From: JBDFMH01 sp047238125
GTDB lineage: Bacteria; Pseudomonadota; Alphaproteobacteria; Sphingomonadales; Sphingomonadaceae
Length of the DNA stretch: 64,000 nucleotides
Assembly: GCF_047238125.1 (NCBI RefSeq)
Contig: NZ_JBDFMH010000001.1
Span: forward strand, 930,001-994,000
Direction: 5' to 3'
Made by a program: the position numbers and the translations under genes. Below, in pieces: positions 33,800 through 42,249 of this stretch (within the stretch, counting starts at the first letter, position 1; the number at the start of each line of letters is the position of its first letter). The notes beneath the pieces are model-generated. The model did not search any database. It was not told the origin of the DNA and saw nothing but the letters and a program-made list of their open reading frames with translations.

Positions 33800-34180
33800 C
33801 TAAGGCATTCTGCCCCCGGCTAGAGGACTTACCTTGAAGTCGCTCCCTCCGCGTGGCGAGGGCCAGAAGCCAACGAAATAGCCGAGCTTTTGGCCGCAAG
33901 CGTTCACGATCCAGCGTTCATAGACGCGGCCCAGCACGGAAATTCGATACGCTGCGGACTGAGGCACGTAATTGGGCGGCATTGTCATTGCCTCCACCGA
34001 AAAGATGAACGCGCATTTCCGGGTTGCCTTGGTGTGCTGCGTGATCGTCGTCAGCAGATCGCGCACCAGGGTCGGCGTGGCGCGGGTGCGCCCCTTGAAC
34101 TGAACATCATATGCGGACGCAGGTGTCGCGATCGCCGCTGCCGCGATCGCGGCGCCGAGAAAAGGCTTGAAGATCAACAT
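33800..34180 (-). CDS. Hypothetical secreted protein
   Basis: This 126-residue protein has a signal peptide (MLIFKPFLGAAIAAAAIATPASA, cleavage about residue 23). The mature part has two cysteines (RKCAFIF and VNACGQKLG), which could form a disulfide, and ends in a Gly/Ser-rich tail. The order of strands suggests a small beta-rich periplasmic protein. I do not recognise the family. It is separated from the DUF488 gene upstream by 95 nt and converges on the DUF952 gene. Confidence 0.7.
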   Translation of the reverse strand: MLIFKPFLGAAIAAAAIATPASAYDVQFKGRTRATPTLVRDLLTTITQHTKATRKCAFIFSVEAMTMPPNYVPQSAAYRISVLGRVYERWIVNACGQKLGYFVGFWPSPRGGSDFKVSPLAGGRMP

Positions 34181-34275
34181 CGTCTCCTTTCGGGTGACGC
34201 TTTTCCAAAGACGTTCCTGCCGCTGCCGACCTTGCCCCGAGATGAATATTTCCGCCCGGCGATACCCCCGGGTCG

Positions 34276-34707
34276 TCAGGCATAGAGGTCCACGACCTCG
34301 GCTCCAGGGAGTACCGCTTCCACCAGCAGGCTGCGGTGGCAGGTCGCCGGATCACGCTCGAAACACAGCAGCGCCGAGGGCAGTTCGCGCGCCGCCTCCT
34401 CCATCTGCGCGGCCGCAACGATAGCCTCGGGCGTGTCGAGCTGCACCGCATAGATCCGCCGCAGACCGGCCAGATCATGCTTGCGTGCCGCCTCGCGTCC
34501 CGCCGGCGGCGTGCCCAGCGGCTTCAGTCCAAGATAATCGATGCCCGCCTCGCGCAGGCCGGCGGCCAGCACATTCTTTGAAAAGCCCGGGCGGCGCGAC
34601 AGCGGCACCGCGCGGACGTCGATCAGGCGCTTCACCCCGGCGGCGACCAAAGCCGCCACCAGATCGGCCTGCGTTGCGCCTTCATAGCCGATCGTGAAGA
34701 TCCTCAT
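34276..34707 (-). CDS. DUF488 family protein
   Basis: This 143-residue cytoplasmic protein has the DUF488 pattern: TIGYEGATQADLVAALVAAGVKRLIDVRAVPLSRRPGFSK near the N-terminus and LLCFERDPATCHRSLLVEAV near the C-terminus, with the conserved CxR/CHR cysteine-histidine motif. The family is widespread, and no reaction has been firmly assigned to my knowledge. Its start overlaps the VOC gene stop (ATGA), so the two form a small operon. Confidence 0.92.
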   Translation of the reverse strand: MRIFTIGYEGATQADLVAALVAAGVKRLIDVRAVPLSRRPGFSKNVLAAGLREAGIDYLGLKPLGTPPAGREAARKHDLAGLRRIYAVQLDTPEAIVAAAQMEEAARELPSALLCFERDPATCHRSLLVEAVLPGAEVVDLYA

Positions 34708-35099
34708 CCCTCGTCCCTCTCGCGACAGACGGCCTCGATGTTTATGCCATCGGGATCAAGAACGAATGCCGCATAGTAATCGGACCCGTAATGCGGGCGC
34801 AGCCCGGGACCGCCATGATCGACACCGCCGGCCGCCAACGCCGCTTGATGGAAGGCGCGCACCGCCGCCCGGTCCTTCGCGCGAAACGCGATATGGGTGC
34901 CCTCCCCAACCCGCTCATTGTCGCCGACCCAGAACCAGGGATCACCCGGCGTTCCAAAGCCATGCGCGGCCCCACCGCTGCCATTGTCCGCAGCGGCGAT
35001 CGACTGGATCAATGAGATGCCCAGCGGAGCGAGCGCCGCTTGATAGAAAAGCCGCGATCGCTCCGCGTTGGAGACAGCAACGCCGATATGATCGAGCAA
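34704..35099 (-). CDS. VOC (glyoxalase/bleomycin resistance) superfamily protein
   Basis: This 131-residue single-module VOC protein has paired beta-alpha-beta-beta-beta units: LDHIGVAVSNAERSRLFYQAALAPLG in the first and GTHIAFRAKDRAAVRAFHQAALAAGG followed by YYAAFVLDPDGINIEAVC in the second. Putative metal ligands are the first His (H4), the His in THIAF and the Glu in NIEAV. Such proteins are dioxygenases, isomerases or binding proteins; the substrate is not predictable here. About 215 nt without a visible gene separates it from divergent trmFO. Confidence 0.9.
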   Translation of the reverse strand: MLDHIGVAVSNAERSRLFYQAALAPLGISLIQSIAAADNGSGGAAHGFGTPGDPWFWVGDNERVGEGTHIAFRAKDRAAVRAFHQAALAAGGVDHGGPGLRPHYGSDYYAAFVLDPDGINIEAVCRERDEG

Positions 35100-35314
35100 G
35101 ATCCTTCCTCCCGGCAGCCAGCGAGGTCCCGCAAGCTGTATCCAGCTACATAGTATTCATACTGTGTCTGGACATGCGCAACCCGAGCGCGTTCTCAAGC
35201 GTCGCCGACTTGATTTGAAGATCGGGATCGCCGCCGATCCGGCCATCTGCATCGCAGTGGCAGCGCGCGCGGATCGGCTGGAACCACCCGCCGGCATTCG
35301 GTATCGCGCTTCGG

Positions 35315-36622
35315 ATGAGCTATGACATCCATATCGTCGGCGGCGGTCTCGCCGGATCCGAAGCCGCCTGGCAGCTCGCGCAGTCCGGTCACAAGGTGCG
35401 GTTGTCCGAGATGCGCGGCGTGGAAGGCACGCCCGCCCATCATACCGATCAGCTGGCGGAGCTGGTGTGTTCGAACAGCTTCCGATCGGACGACGCCGAC
35501 AGCAATGCGGTCGGCCTGCTGCATGCAGAGATGCGCAGCCTCGGCTCGCTGATCCTTGAGCAAGCCGATATCCACCGCGTGCCGGCCGGATCGGCACTGG
35601 CGGTCGATCGCGAAGGCTTTGCTGAAGGCGTTACCGCCGCGATTTCGGCCCATCCCAATATCGATCTGGTTCGCGAGCGGATCGACACGCTGCCGGATGG
35701 CCCCGCCATCCTCGCCACTGGCCCGCTGACCGCAAGCCACCTCGCCGGGGCGATCGCTGCTGAAACCGGACGCGATGCTCTCGCATTCTTCGATGCGATC
35801 GCGCCAATCGTCCACCGCGACAGTATCGACATGGACATTGCCTGGTTCCAGTCCCGCTGGAACAAAGGCGAGGGCAAGGATTACATCAACTGCCCGCTCG
35901 ATCGGGACCAGTATCTGGCTTTCCACCAAGGCCTGATCGATGGCGAGAAGGGCGAGTTCAAGGACTGGGAGCGGAACACGCCCTATTTCGACGGCTGCAT
36001 GCCGATCGAGGTGATGGCGGAGCGTGGCGTCGATACCTTGCGCTTCGGCCCGATGAAGCCGGTCGGGCTCGATGACCCGCGAACCGGGCGCTGGCCCTAT
36101 GCCGTCGTCCAGCTTCGGCAGGACAATGCGCTCGGCACGCTGTGGAACATCGTTGGCTTTCAGACCAAGCTCAAACATGCCGAACAGGTGCGCCTGTTCC
36201 GGACCATTCCCGGGCTCGAGAAAGCCGAGTTCGCCCGGTTGGGCGGGCTGCATCGCAATACGTTCATCCAGTCGCCGAAGCTGCTCGATGGCGCGTTACG
36301 GCTGCGCAGCCGGCCGAACATCCGCTTCGCTGGGCAGATCACCGGATGCGAAGGCTATGTCGAAAGCGCGGCGATCGGGCTGCTGGCCGGGCGGTTCGCC
36401 GCCGCCGAATTGGCCGGCACGAGCCTCGCCCCGCCACCCATCGAGACAGCACTGGGCGCGCTGCTCGGGCACATCACCAGCGGGGCGGATGCCGACACCT
36501 ATCAGCCGATGAACGTCAATTTCGGACTGTTTCCGCCGATCCTCGGCCGCACCAAGAAGGCCGATCGCAAACGGCTCTACACGGCGCGGGCGCGCGAGGC
36601 TCTGGCCGCATGGGCAGCGTGA
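35315..36622 (+). CDS. trmFO: Methylenetetrahydrofolate-tRNA-(uracil-5-)-methyltransferase TrmFO
   Basis: This folate- and FAD-dependent enzyme makes 5-methyluridine at tRNA position 54 and replaces SAM-dependent TrmA. The 435-residue flavoprotein starts with the dinucleotide motif IHIVGGGLAGSEAAWQLA and carries LVCSNSFRSDD, YINCPLDRDQY (catalytic-cysteine region), YFDGCMPIEVMAERG and the C-terminal NVNFGLFPP. Length and motif order are typical of alphaproteobacterial TrmFO. It converges on the EF-hand gene with 9 nt between stops. Confidence 0.96.
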   Translation: MSYDIHIVGGGLAGSEAAWQLAQSGHKVRLSEMRGVEGTPAHHTDQLAELVCSNSFRSDDADSNAVGLLHAEMRSLGSLILEQADIHRVPAGSALAVDREGFAEGVTAAISAHPNIDLVRERIDTLPDGPAILATGPLTASHLAGAIAAETGRDALAFFDAIAPIVHRDSIDMDIAWFQSRWNKGEGKDYINCPLDRDQYLAFHQGLIDGEKGEFKDWERNTPYFDGCMPIEVMAERGVDTLRFGPMKPVGLDDPRTGRWPYAVVQLRQDNALGTLWNIVGFQTKLKHAEQVRLFRTIPGLEKAEFARLGGLHRNTFIQSPKLLDGALRLRSRPNIRFAGQITGCEGYVESAAIGLLAGRFAAAELAGTSLAPPPIETALGALLGHITSGADADTYQPMNVNFGLFPPILGRTKKADRKRLYTARAREALAAWAA

Positions 36623-36631
36623 TCGCGCCGC

Positions 36632-37102
36632 TCAGTCGTCGGCCGCATCCTGTCGCACCATCGGCGGGCAGTTGCGCGGCCCCGGCTTGCGGACGACCCG
36701 CGTGGTCAGGAATTCCGCCGCGGTCAGCGTGCCCGATCGATCGCGATCGGCCTTCGCGAACTTGTCCGTCGTTTTGACCGCATATTCCTCGAAGCTCAGC
36801 CGCCCGTCGCCATTGGTGTCGAGCTTGGCATAGGCCTTGCGCCGCGCTGTCAGATATTCCTCGCGGCCGATCGCGCCGTCCTTGTCCTTGTCATAGCGCG
36901 AGAAACGCTTTTCCTCGCGCGTCTTCTCGGTTGCGCGCGGCGGCTCGGCGATCGGTTCCGGGGCGGGGCTGTCGCTGTCGGTCAGCGCGGGCGGGCGCGG
37001 GATCATGCCGCCCTGCCCGGCCTCGGCCGGCCCGCGCATCCAGAAGAAGCCTGCCGCGACGAGCAGCAGCGCCGCTGCCACCCAACCCAGATTACGCGCC
37101 AT
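36632..37102 (-). CDS. Membrane-anchored or exported EF-hand protein
   Basis: This 156-residue protein has an N-terminal hydrophobic segment (WVAAALLLVAAGFFWM) that serves as signal or anchor, then a Pro-rich region and three EF-hand loops: DKDKDGAIGREE, DTNGDGRLSFEE and DRDRSGTLTAAE. All three keep the acidic positions 1, 3, 5 and 12, so calcium binding is likely. Such calmodulin-like periplasmic proteins are frequent in sphingomonads, with no established function. The gene is divergent from the hydrolase gene across about 120 nt. Confidence 0.9.
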   Translation of the reverse strand: MARNLGWVAAALLLVAAGFFWMRGPAEAGQGGMIPRPPALTDSDSPAPEPIAEPPRATEKTREEKRFSRYDKDKDGAIGREEYLTARRKAYAKLDTNGDGRLSFEEYAVKTTDKFAKADRDRSGTLTAAEFLTTRVVRKPGPRNCPPMVRQDAADD

Positions 37103-37221
37103 TCGCCCTCCTGTCGCACCCCTGCCACGATCGCGGTCGAAGCTGGCACCGGATCATGGCGGACGCCAGTGGAAACCTGCGCACGGTGCCGCGTTGTCGC
37201 TGCGCAATCAGGAGTTTGTCC

Positions 37222-38046
37222 ATGCCCTATATCAAGACCCGCGATTCGGTTGACCTGTTCGTCAAGGACTGGGGATCCGGACGCCCCGTGATCCTGCTGC
37301 ATGGTTGGCCGCTCAACGCCGACAGCTGGGACGATCAGGCGCTGGCGCTGGCAGAGGCGGGCTATCGCGCGATCGCCTATGATCGACGCGGGTTCGGGCG
37401 ATCGGGGCAGCCTTTCTCCGGCTACGACTATGACACGCTGGCCGACGATCTGGCTGCGGTGATCGAAGCGACCGGGGCCGAGGATGCGGCGCTGTTCGGC
37501 TTCTCGATGGGCGGCGGCGAGGTCGCGCGGTACATGTCGCGCCATGGCGGCAAGGGCATCAGCCAGGCCGGGCTGATCGCGTCGGTGGTGCCCTATCTGA
37601 AGAAGGACGCCAGCAATCCGGACGGCGCCGACCCCGCGATGTTCGACCAGATCAAGGACCAGCTGCGCAAGGACCGGCCGCATTTCCTGGCCGGCTTCCT
37701 GCAGGACTTCTACGGCGTGGGCTATATTTCGAGCCCGGTCAGCCAGGAAGTGCTGGACCAATCGCTCGGCTGGGCGCTGCAGGCAGCGCTGCCGGCAACG
37801 ATCAAGTGCGTCGATGCCTGGAGCAGCACGGACTTCCGGCCCGACCTGCCGGCCTTCACCGTGCCGACGCTGATCGTGCACGGCACCAGCGACAAGACCG
37901 TCCCGATCGACATCAGTGCGCGCAAGGCGGCCGAGGGGATCGCCGATGCGGAGCTCGTCGAATATTCGGGCGCGCCGCACGGCCTGACCGCGACCGAGAA
38001 GGACCGACTGTCGCAGGACATGATCGATTTCCTGTCGCGCCGCTGA
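37222..38046 (+). CDS. Alpha/beta hydrolase (non-haem chloroperoxidase/arylesterase-like)
   Basis: This 274-residue alpha/beta hydrolase closely follows the cofactor-free haloperoxidase/esterase pattern. It has an oxyanion-hole HGWPLNADSW, the nucleophile S95 in GFSMGGGE, the acid in HGTSDKTVP and the histidine in SGAPHGLT. These enzymes hydrolyse esters and can perform perhydrolysis; the natural substrate is not evident. The ATG at 37222 is preceded by AGGAG. There is no signal peptide, so it is cytoplasmic. It converges on recA across a region holding two hairpins. Confidence 0.93.
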   Translation: MPYIKTRDSVDLFVKDWGSGRPVILLHGWPLNADSWDDQALALAEAGYRAIAYDRRGFGRSGQPFSGYDYDTLADDLAAVIEATGAEDAALFGFSMGGGEVARYMSRHGGKGISQAGLIASVVPYLKKDASNPDGADPAMFDQIKDQLRKDRPHFLAGFLQDFYGVGYISSPVSQEVLDQSLGWALQAALPATIKCVDAWSSTDFRPDLPAFTVPTLIVHGTSDKTVPIDISARKAAEGIADAELVEYSGAPHGLTATEKDRLSQDMIDFLSRR

Positions 38047-38072
38047 CGTAGACACCGCTCCATAGCGACGAC

Positions 38073-38106
38073 GAAGCCCGGGATCTCGGCAGCGATCCCG
38101 GGCTTC
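38073..38106. terminator. Perfect 13-bp hairpin downstream of the alpha/beta hydrolase gene
   Basis: GAAGCCCGGGATC (38073-38085) is perfectly complementary to GATCCCGGGCTTC (38094-38106) with an 8-nt loop. It sits 26 nt after the hydrolase stop and between convergent genes. There is no long T run, so it may be a terminator or a REP-like 3' stabiliser. Confidence 0.65.
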
Positions 38107-38156
38107 ATCCTGTCCGCCTCGGCCGAAAGCAGCGAAAGCAGCGCTTGTACACGCCC

Positions 38157-38191
38157 CCGGCCGGCCGATCCGATCGATCGGCGGCGGCCGG
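38157..38191 (-). terminator. Possible recA terminator hairpin
   Basis: A GC-rich imperfect inverted repeat (CCGGCCGATC...GATCGG...GGCCGG) lies just downstream of the recA stop. The pairing has a bulge and there is no clear T run, so the assignment is tentative. Confidence 0.3.
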
Positions 38192-38199
38192 AACGGCGG

Positions 38200-39273
38200 T
38201 CAGAGGTCGTCGTCGGCGCTGGGCCCGGTCATCATCTGTTCAGCGACGCCCGCCGCATTGGCGCGGATCGCCTTTTCGAGCTTTTCGGCCAGCTCGGGAT
38301 TCTCCTTCAGATAGGTCTTGGAATTCTCGCGACCCTGGCCGATCCGGATCGAATCATAGGAGAACCAGGCGCCCGATTTCTCGACCAGGCCAGCCTTGAC
38401 ACCGAGATCGAGGATCTCGCCCATCTTCGAGACGCCCTCGCCGTACATGATGTCGAATTCGACCTGCTTGAACGGCGGCGCGACCTTGTTCTTGACGACC
38501 TTCACCCGGGTCGCGTTGCCGACGATATCGTCGCGATCCTTGATCTGGCCGGTGCGACGGATGTCGAGCCGGACGCTGGCATAGAATTTCAGTGCGTTGC
38601 CGCCGGTCGTCGTTTCCGGGCTGCCGTACATCACACCGATCTTCATGCGGATCTGGTTGATGAAGATCACCAGCGTCTTGGAACGGCTGATCGATCCTGT
38701 GATCTTGCGCAGCGCCTGGCTCATCAGCCGGGCCTGCAGGCCGACATGGCTGTCGCCCATCTCACCTTCGATCTCGGCCCGCGGCACCAGAGCCGCGACC
38801 GAATCCACGACCAGCACGTCGACCGCATTCGAGCGGATCAGCGTATCGGTGATCTCCAGCGCCTGCTCGCCCGTATCGGGCTGCGAGACGATCAACTCGT
38901 CGATATCGACGCCGAGCTTCTTGGCATAGCTGGGATCGAGCGCATGTTCGGCGTCGACGAACGCGGCGGTGCCGCCCGCCTTCTGCGCCTCGGCGATCGC
39001 ATGCAGAGCCAGCGTGGTCTTGCCCGAGCTTTCCGGCCCGTAGATCTCGATGATGCGACCGCGCGGCAGGCCGCCGATGCCCAGCGCAATGTCGAGCCCG
39101 AGCGATCCGGTCGAGATCGCCTCGATCTCCACCTTCTCGCGGCTGCCCAGCTTCATCGCCGAACCCTTGCCGAACGCGCGATCGATCTGCGCCAGCGCTG
39201 CATCGAGCGCCTTCTGCCTGTCCATGTCGGCCTTTTCCCTATCGGTCCCGATGAGCTTCAACTGTGCCGCCAT
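38200..39273 (-). CDS. recA: Recombinase RecA
   Basis: RecA forms filaments on single-stranded DNA, performs strand exchange and triggers LexA self-cleavage. The 357-residue protein shows Walker A GPESSGKTT, FVDAEHALD, Walker B LVVDSVAAL, the L2-region segment FINQIRMKIGVMYGSPETTTGGNALKFYASVR, and an acidic C-terminal tail (PSADDDL). The ATG at 39273 (MAAQLKLIGTDREKADMDRQ) fits family N-termini with GGGGA upstream; the frame is open 17 codons further without support. An SOS box lies about 70 nt upstream, so damage induction is likely. Confidence 0.98.
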   Translation of the reverse strand: MAAQLKLIGTDREKADMDRQKALDAALAQIDRAFGKGSAMKLGSREKVEIEAISTGSLGLDIALGIGGLPRGRIIEIYGPESSGKTTLALHAIAEAQKAGGTAAFVDAEHALDPSYAKKLGVDIDELIVSQPDTGEQALEITDTLIRSNAVDVLVVDSVAALVPRAEIEGEMGDSHVGLQARLMSQALRKITGSISRSKTLVIFINQIRMKIGVMYGSPETTTGGNALKFYASVRLDIRRTGQIKDRDDIVGNATRVKVVKNKVAPPFKQVEFDIMYGEGVSKMGEILDLGVKAGLVEKSGAWFSYDSIRIGQGRENSKTYLKENPELAEKLEKAIRANAAGVAEQMMTGPSADDDL

Positions 39274-39344
39274 GATGTCGTCCCCTGCGTCCGAGGTCCA
39301 GCGCAACTGCGCCTGCGGCATCACTTACATGATTTGTTCCAGCG

Positions 39345-39359
39345 GAACAAGAGTGGAAC
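39345..39359 (-). promoter_or_regulatory. LexA/SOS box upstream of recA
   Basis: Read toward recA the site is GTTCCACTCTTGTTC, an exact GTTC-N7-GTTC, the direct-repeat LexA operator known from alphaproteobacteria. It lies 72 nt before the recA ATG. It partly overlaps a 13-bp palindrome, GTTCC-N3-GGAAC (39336-39348). Confidence 0.85.
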
Positions 39360-39360
39360 A

Positions 39361-39720
39361 TCAGCCCGCGTCGACATCATCCAGAACGGATTGCACCCCG
39401 GCCATCGTGAATGGCTTCGACAAGGTGCGGACGCCGGCGTGGCGCGCGGGCGGATCGGCGACATGGCCGCCGGTCGCAAGCACGAACGGGATGCCGCGCT
39501 CCTCCAGGGCATCGGCGATCGGCCAGCAGGGTTCGCCCCCGCGCAGATGGACGTCCAGGATCGCGAGGTCGAACCCGCCGGCCGCGACCGCTGCCAGCGC
39601 ATCCTCGACCGTGTCGCAGCTGCCGGCCAGGCTGTGGCCCAGCGTCTCGATGAAATCCTCGAGCATCATTGCGATAAGGGGCTCGTCCTCGACGAGGAGG
39701 ACCGATCGTTCAGAAGTCAT
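39361..39720 (-). CDS. Single-domain response regulator
   Basis: This 119-residue protein is a lone receiver domain: acidic pocket VEDEP (E11/D12), phospho-acceptor D56 in LAILDVHLRGG, and switch residues in VLATGG and TLSKPF. There is no output domain, so it probably acts by protein contact or as a phosphate sink. It lies 32 nt downstream of the CckA gene on the same strand, suggesting it may be a CckA-pathway partner; CpdR and DivK are the known single-domain members of that pathway, and it does not look like a clear match to either. The ATG at 39720 is favoured over one 24 nt upstream. Confidence 0.9.
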   Translation of the reverse strand: MTSERSVLLVEDEPLIAMMLEDFIETLGHSLAGSCDTVEDALAAVAAGGFDLAILDVHLRGGEPCWPIADALEERGIPFVLATGGHVADPPARHAGVRTLSKPFTMAGVQSVLDDVDAG

Positions 39721-39752
39721 TACGGCCCCCATAGCAGGAACCACGGGCCCCG

Positions 39753-42155
39753 CTAGGGCCTTTTGGCGGCCAGCGCATCGCGCGCTGCGGCGCCAAGTTG
39801 CTGAACTGAAAAGGGCTTTGCCAAAAAGGCGACATTGTCGATGTCGATCGAGCGGCGCAGCTGTTCTTCGGCATAGCCCGACATGAACAGGATCGGCAGC
39901 GCTGGATTGCGCTCCCGCGCGTGGCGCACCAGCGTCGGGCCATCCATCGCAGGCATAACGACGTCCGATATCAGCAGGTCGATCGATGCCCCCTGCTCCA
40001 GCATTTCCAGCGCACGTTCGCCATTCTCGGCGGTCAGCACCTGATAGCCCTGGCGGCTGAGCGCACGTTCGGCGACTGCACGCACCATATCCTCATCCTC
40101 GACGAGCAGGATGGTGCCGGTGCCCCATAGCAGGCCGGCAGGCTCTTTGGCCGCCTTGGGCGCCGGTTCCGCCTTGGGATCGGCAAGATGGACCGGCAGG
40201 TAGATGGTGAAGGACGTGCCCTCGCCGGGCTGCGAATCGGCGAAGATGAAGCCGCCGGTCTGCTTGACGATACCGTAGACGGTCGACAGGCCGAGCCCGG
40301 TGCCTTTGCCCACTTCCTTGGTGGTGAAGAAGGGTTCGAACACTTTCGGCAGGATTTCCGCCGGGATCCCGGTGCCGGTATCGGACACCGACAGCGCGGT
40401 ATAGTCGGCCACTGGCAGGATATCGGAGCCGATCTTGCGAACCTGGGCGGCCGAAACCGAATAGGTCTGCAGCGTCAGCGTGCCGCCGTTCGGCATGGCA
40501 TCGCGCGCGTTGACGGCGAGATTGACGATCACCTGTTCCAGCTGGCCGGGATCGGCACGGATCGCACCGAGATTGCGACCATGCTTGACGGTGAGGGTCA
40601 CGGTCTCGCCCAGCAGCCGTTTCAGCAGGTTCGAGATTTCCGAAATGACGTCGGGCAGCTGCAGTACCTGCGGACGCAACGTCTGCTGGCGTGAGAAGGC
40701 AAGCAGCTGGCGCGTGAGCGCGGCGGCTCGGTTGGAATTGTGCCGGATCTGCTGGATGTCGTCATAGTCGCTGTCGCCGGGCGTGTGGCGCATCAGCATG
40801 AGTTCGCAGTAACCCAGGATCGCGGTCAGGATATTGTTGAAATCATGCGCGACGCCACCGGCCAGCTGGCCGACCGCCTGCATCTTGGTGGCCTGCGCCA
40901 CCTGCTTCTTCAGCCGGGATTCCTCGCTATTGTCCTTCAGGCTCAGCAGCACGCTGGCCTCGCCCAGCCCTTTCGCGCCGGCGATGGTGAGCGCGACCGG
41001 CTCCTCCGGACGGCTCGCCAGGCGGATCGACAGATCGCCCGAATGCGCGCGCCCGGCGGAAAAGCGCCGGATCGCATCGGCCACCGCGCCCTTGTCCTCG
41101 CGCACCACCAGATCGGACGGATAGACCGCCGACTGGCCCGACTGCAGCCCCGCCGCGCGGCAGAAGGCATCGTTCATGAACAGGAAGCGGCCATCGCGAT
41201 CGGACAGCGCCAGCCCCAGCGGCAGCATCGCCAGCAGCGCGTGGACATTGGCGGTGGCCGGCGCGCCGGTCGCGGCCGACAGCGCGACGTGTGGCGCCTC
41301 GTCCAGCATCAGGAACAGCGCCACGCCGGTGCCGGCATCGTCGAGCGGGATCTGCACCAGGCGCAGCGGGGTGCCATCTTCCCCTTCGGCCGCCAGGCGC
41401 ACCAGCCCGTCCTCGCCGATCCGCAGCTGATCGACGAACGGGCGGAAGCCAGGCTCGGCATCGCGCCGGCCGAGCGCACGGGCCAGGAACACGCGGTTGG
41501 CGCTGGTCAGCCGCCCTTCGCTATCGACAAGTGCGGCCATGACGCCGGCCTGGCCCATGCGCTTGCCGCCCGGCCCCTCGACCAGCCGGCGCGCGCCTTC
41601 GGCCGGGGTGATCGCCTCCGCCCTGGCCAGCCGCCAGACGAGATGATCCTCGCCGACACCGGCGCGGACGACCGTGGCGCGATAGGTCTGCCGGGCGGAC
41701 GTCAACCCCGCGACCTCACCCCGCCCATCGCGCCACGCGGCCCGGCCGGCTGCGGTCAACCGATCGAGCCCATCACCATCGAGCGCGATCGCCGTCGGCA
41801 TCGGCAGGCCGCGAAATTGCGCCTCATAGGCCGGGTTCGCGCAGATCAGCGCGCCGCTGCGATCGGTGATCGCGGTCGCGACCGGATCGTCTGCGATGGC
41901 AGCGGCCAGCAGCGCGATATCGGCGTCACCGGTGGCGGCCCCGGCCTGCACGCGCAGCCGCGACACGGCCAGGGCAATGCCGCCGGCGCACAGCGCGATG
42001 CCGGCGAACAGCGCGGGGACGAGCGTCGATCCGGTGACCCACCACAGCAGCCCGATCGACAGCGCCAGCGCGGTCGTGACGCCGGCCAGCACCGCCGCCT
42101 CGGACGGGCGGGCGGCTGGATCGGCGGCGGGGGCGAGCGCGGAAGCGACGGGCAT
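39753..42155 (-). CDS. cckA: Cell-cycle hybrid histidine kinase CckA
   Basis: CckA feeds phosphate through ChpT to CtrA and CpdR in alphaproteobacteria. From the ATG at 42155 (AGAGG upstream) it has 800 residues: two membrane helices (about 25-75), two or three PAS-like domains, HisKA with histidine in GGVAHDFNNILTAILGYCE, an ATPase domain (VNLAVNARDAMP, DTGTGIP, GTGLGLSTVYGIVKQ) and a C-terminal receiver (aspartate in LLISDVVMPAMDG, then LFMSGYAEEQLRRS). AHDFNN and SGYAEE are CckA hallmarks. An ATG at 42233 would add 26 residues. It is followed by a receiver gene and recA. Confidence 0.93.
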   Translation of the reverse strand: MPVASALAPAADPAARPSEAAVLAGVTTALALSIGLLWWVTGSTLVPALFAGIALCAGGIALAVSRLRVQAGAATGDADIALLAAAIADDPVATAITDRSGALICANPAYEAQFRGLPMPTAIALDGDGLDRLTAAGRAAWRDGRGEVAGLTSARQTYRATVVRAGVGEDHLVWRLARAEAITPAEGARRLVEGPGGKRMGQAGVMAALVDSEGRLTSANRVFLARALGRRDAEPGFRPFVDQLRIGEDGLVRLAAEGEDGTPLRLVQIPLDDAGTGVALFLMLDEAPHVALSAATGAPATANVHALLAMLPLGLALSDRDGRFLFMNDAFCRAAGLQSGQSAVYPSDLVVREDKGAVADAIRRFSAGRAHSGDLSIRLASRPEEPVALTIAGAKGLGEASVLLSLKDNSEESRLKKQVAQATKMQAVGQLAGGVAHDFNNILTAILGYCELMLMRHTPGDSDYDDIQQIRHNSNRAAALTRQLLAFSRQQTLRPQVLQLPDVISEISNLLKRLLGETVTLTVKHGRNLGAIRADPGQLEQVIVNLAVNARDAMPNGGTLTLQTYSVSAAQVRKIGSDILPVADYTALSVSDTGTGIPAEILPKVFEPFFTTKEVGKGTGLGLSTVYGIVKQTGGFIFADSQPGEGTSFTIYLPVHLADPKAEPAPKAAKEPAGLLWGTGTILLVEDEDMVRAVAERALSRQGYQVLTAENGERALEMLEQGASIDLLISDVVMPAMDGPTLVRHARERNPALPILFMSGYAEEQLRRSIDIDNVAFLAKPFSVQQLGAAARDALAAKRP

Positions 42156-42249
42156 CGCGCCTCTTTCGGCGCTGGCGGGCGGCAGCGTCAAGCGCGCCGC
42201 CCGGGACCTCGTCCCGCCGGCGGGGGACGTCATCGCATCGGCGTGGGGA

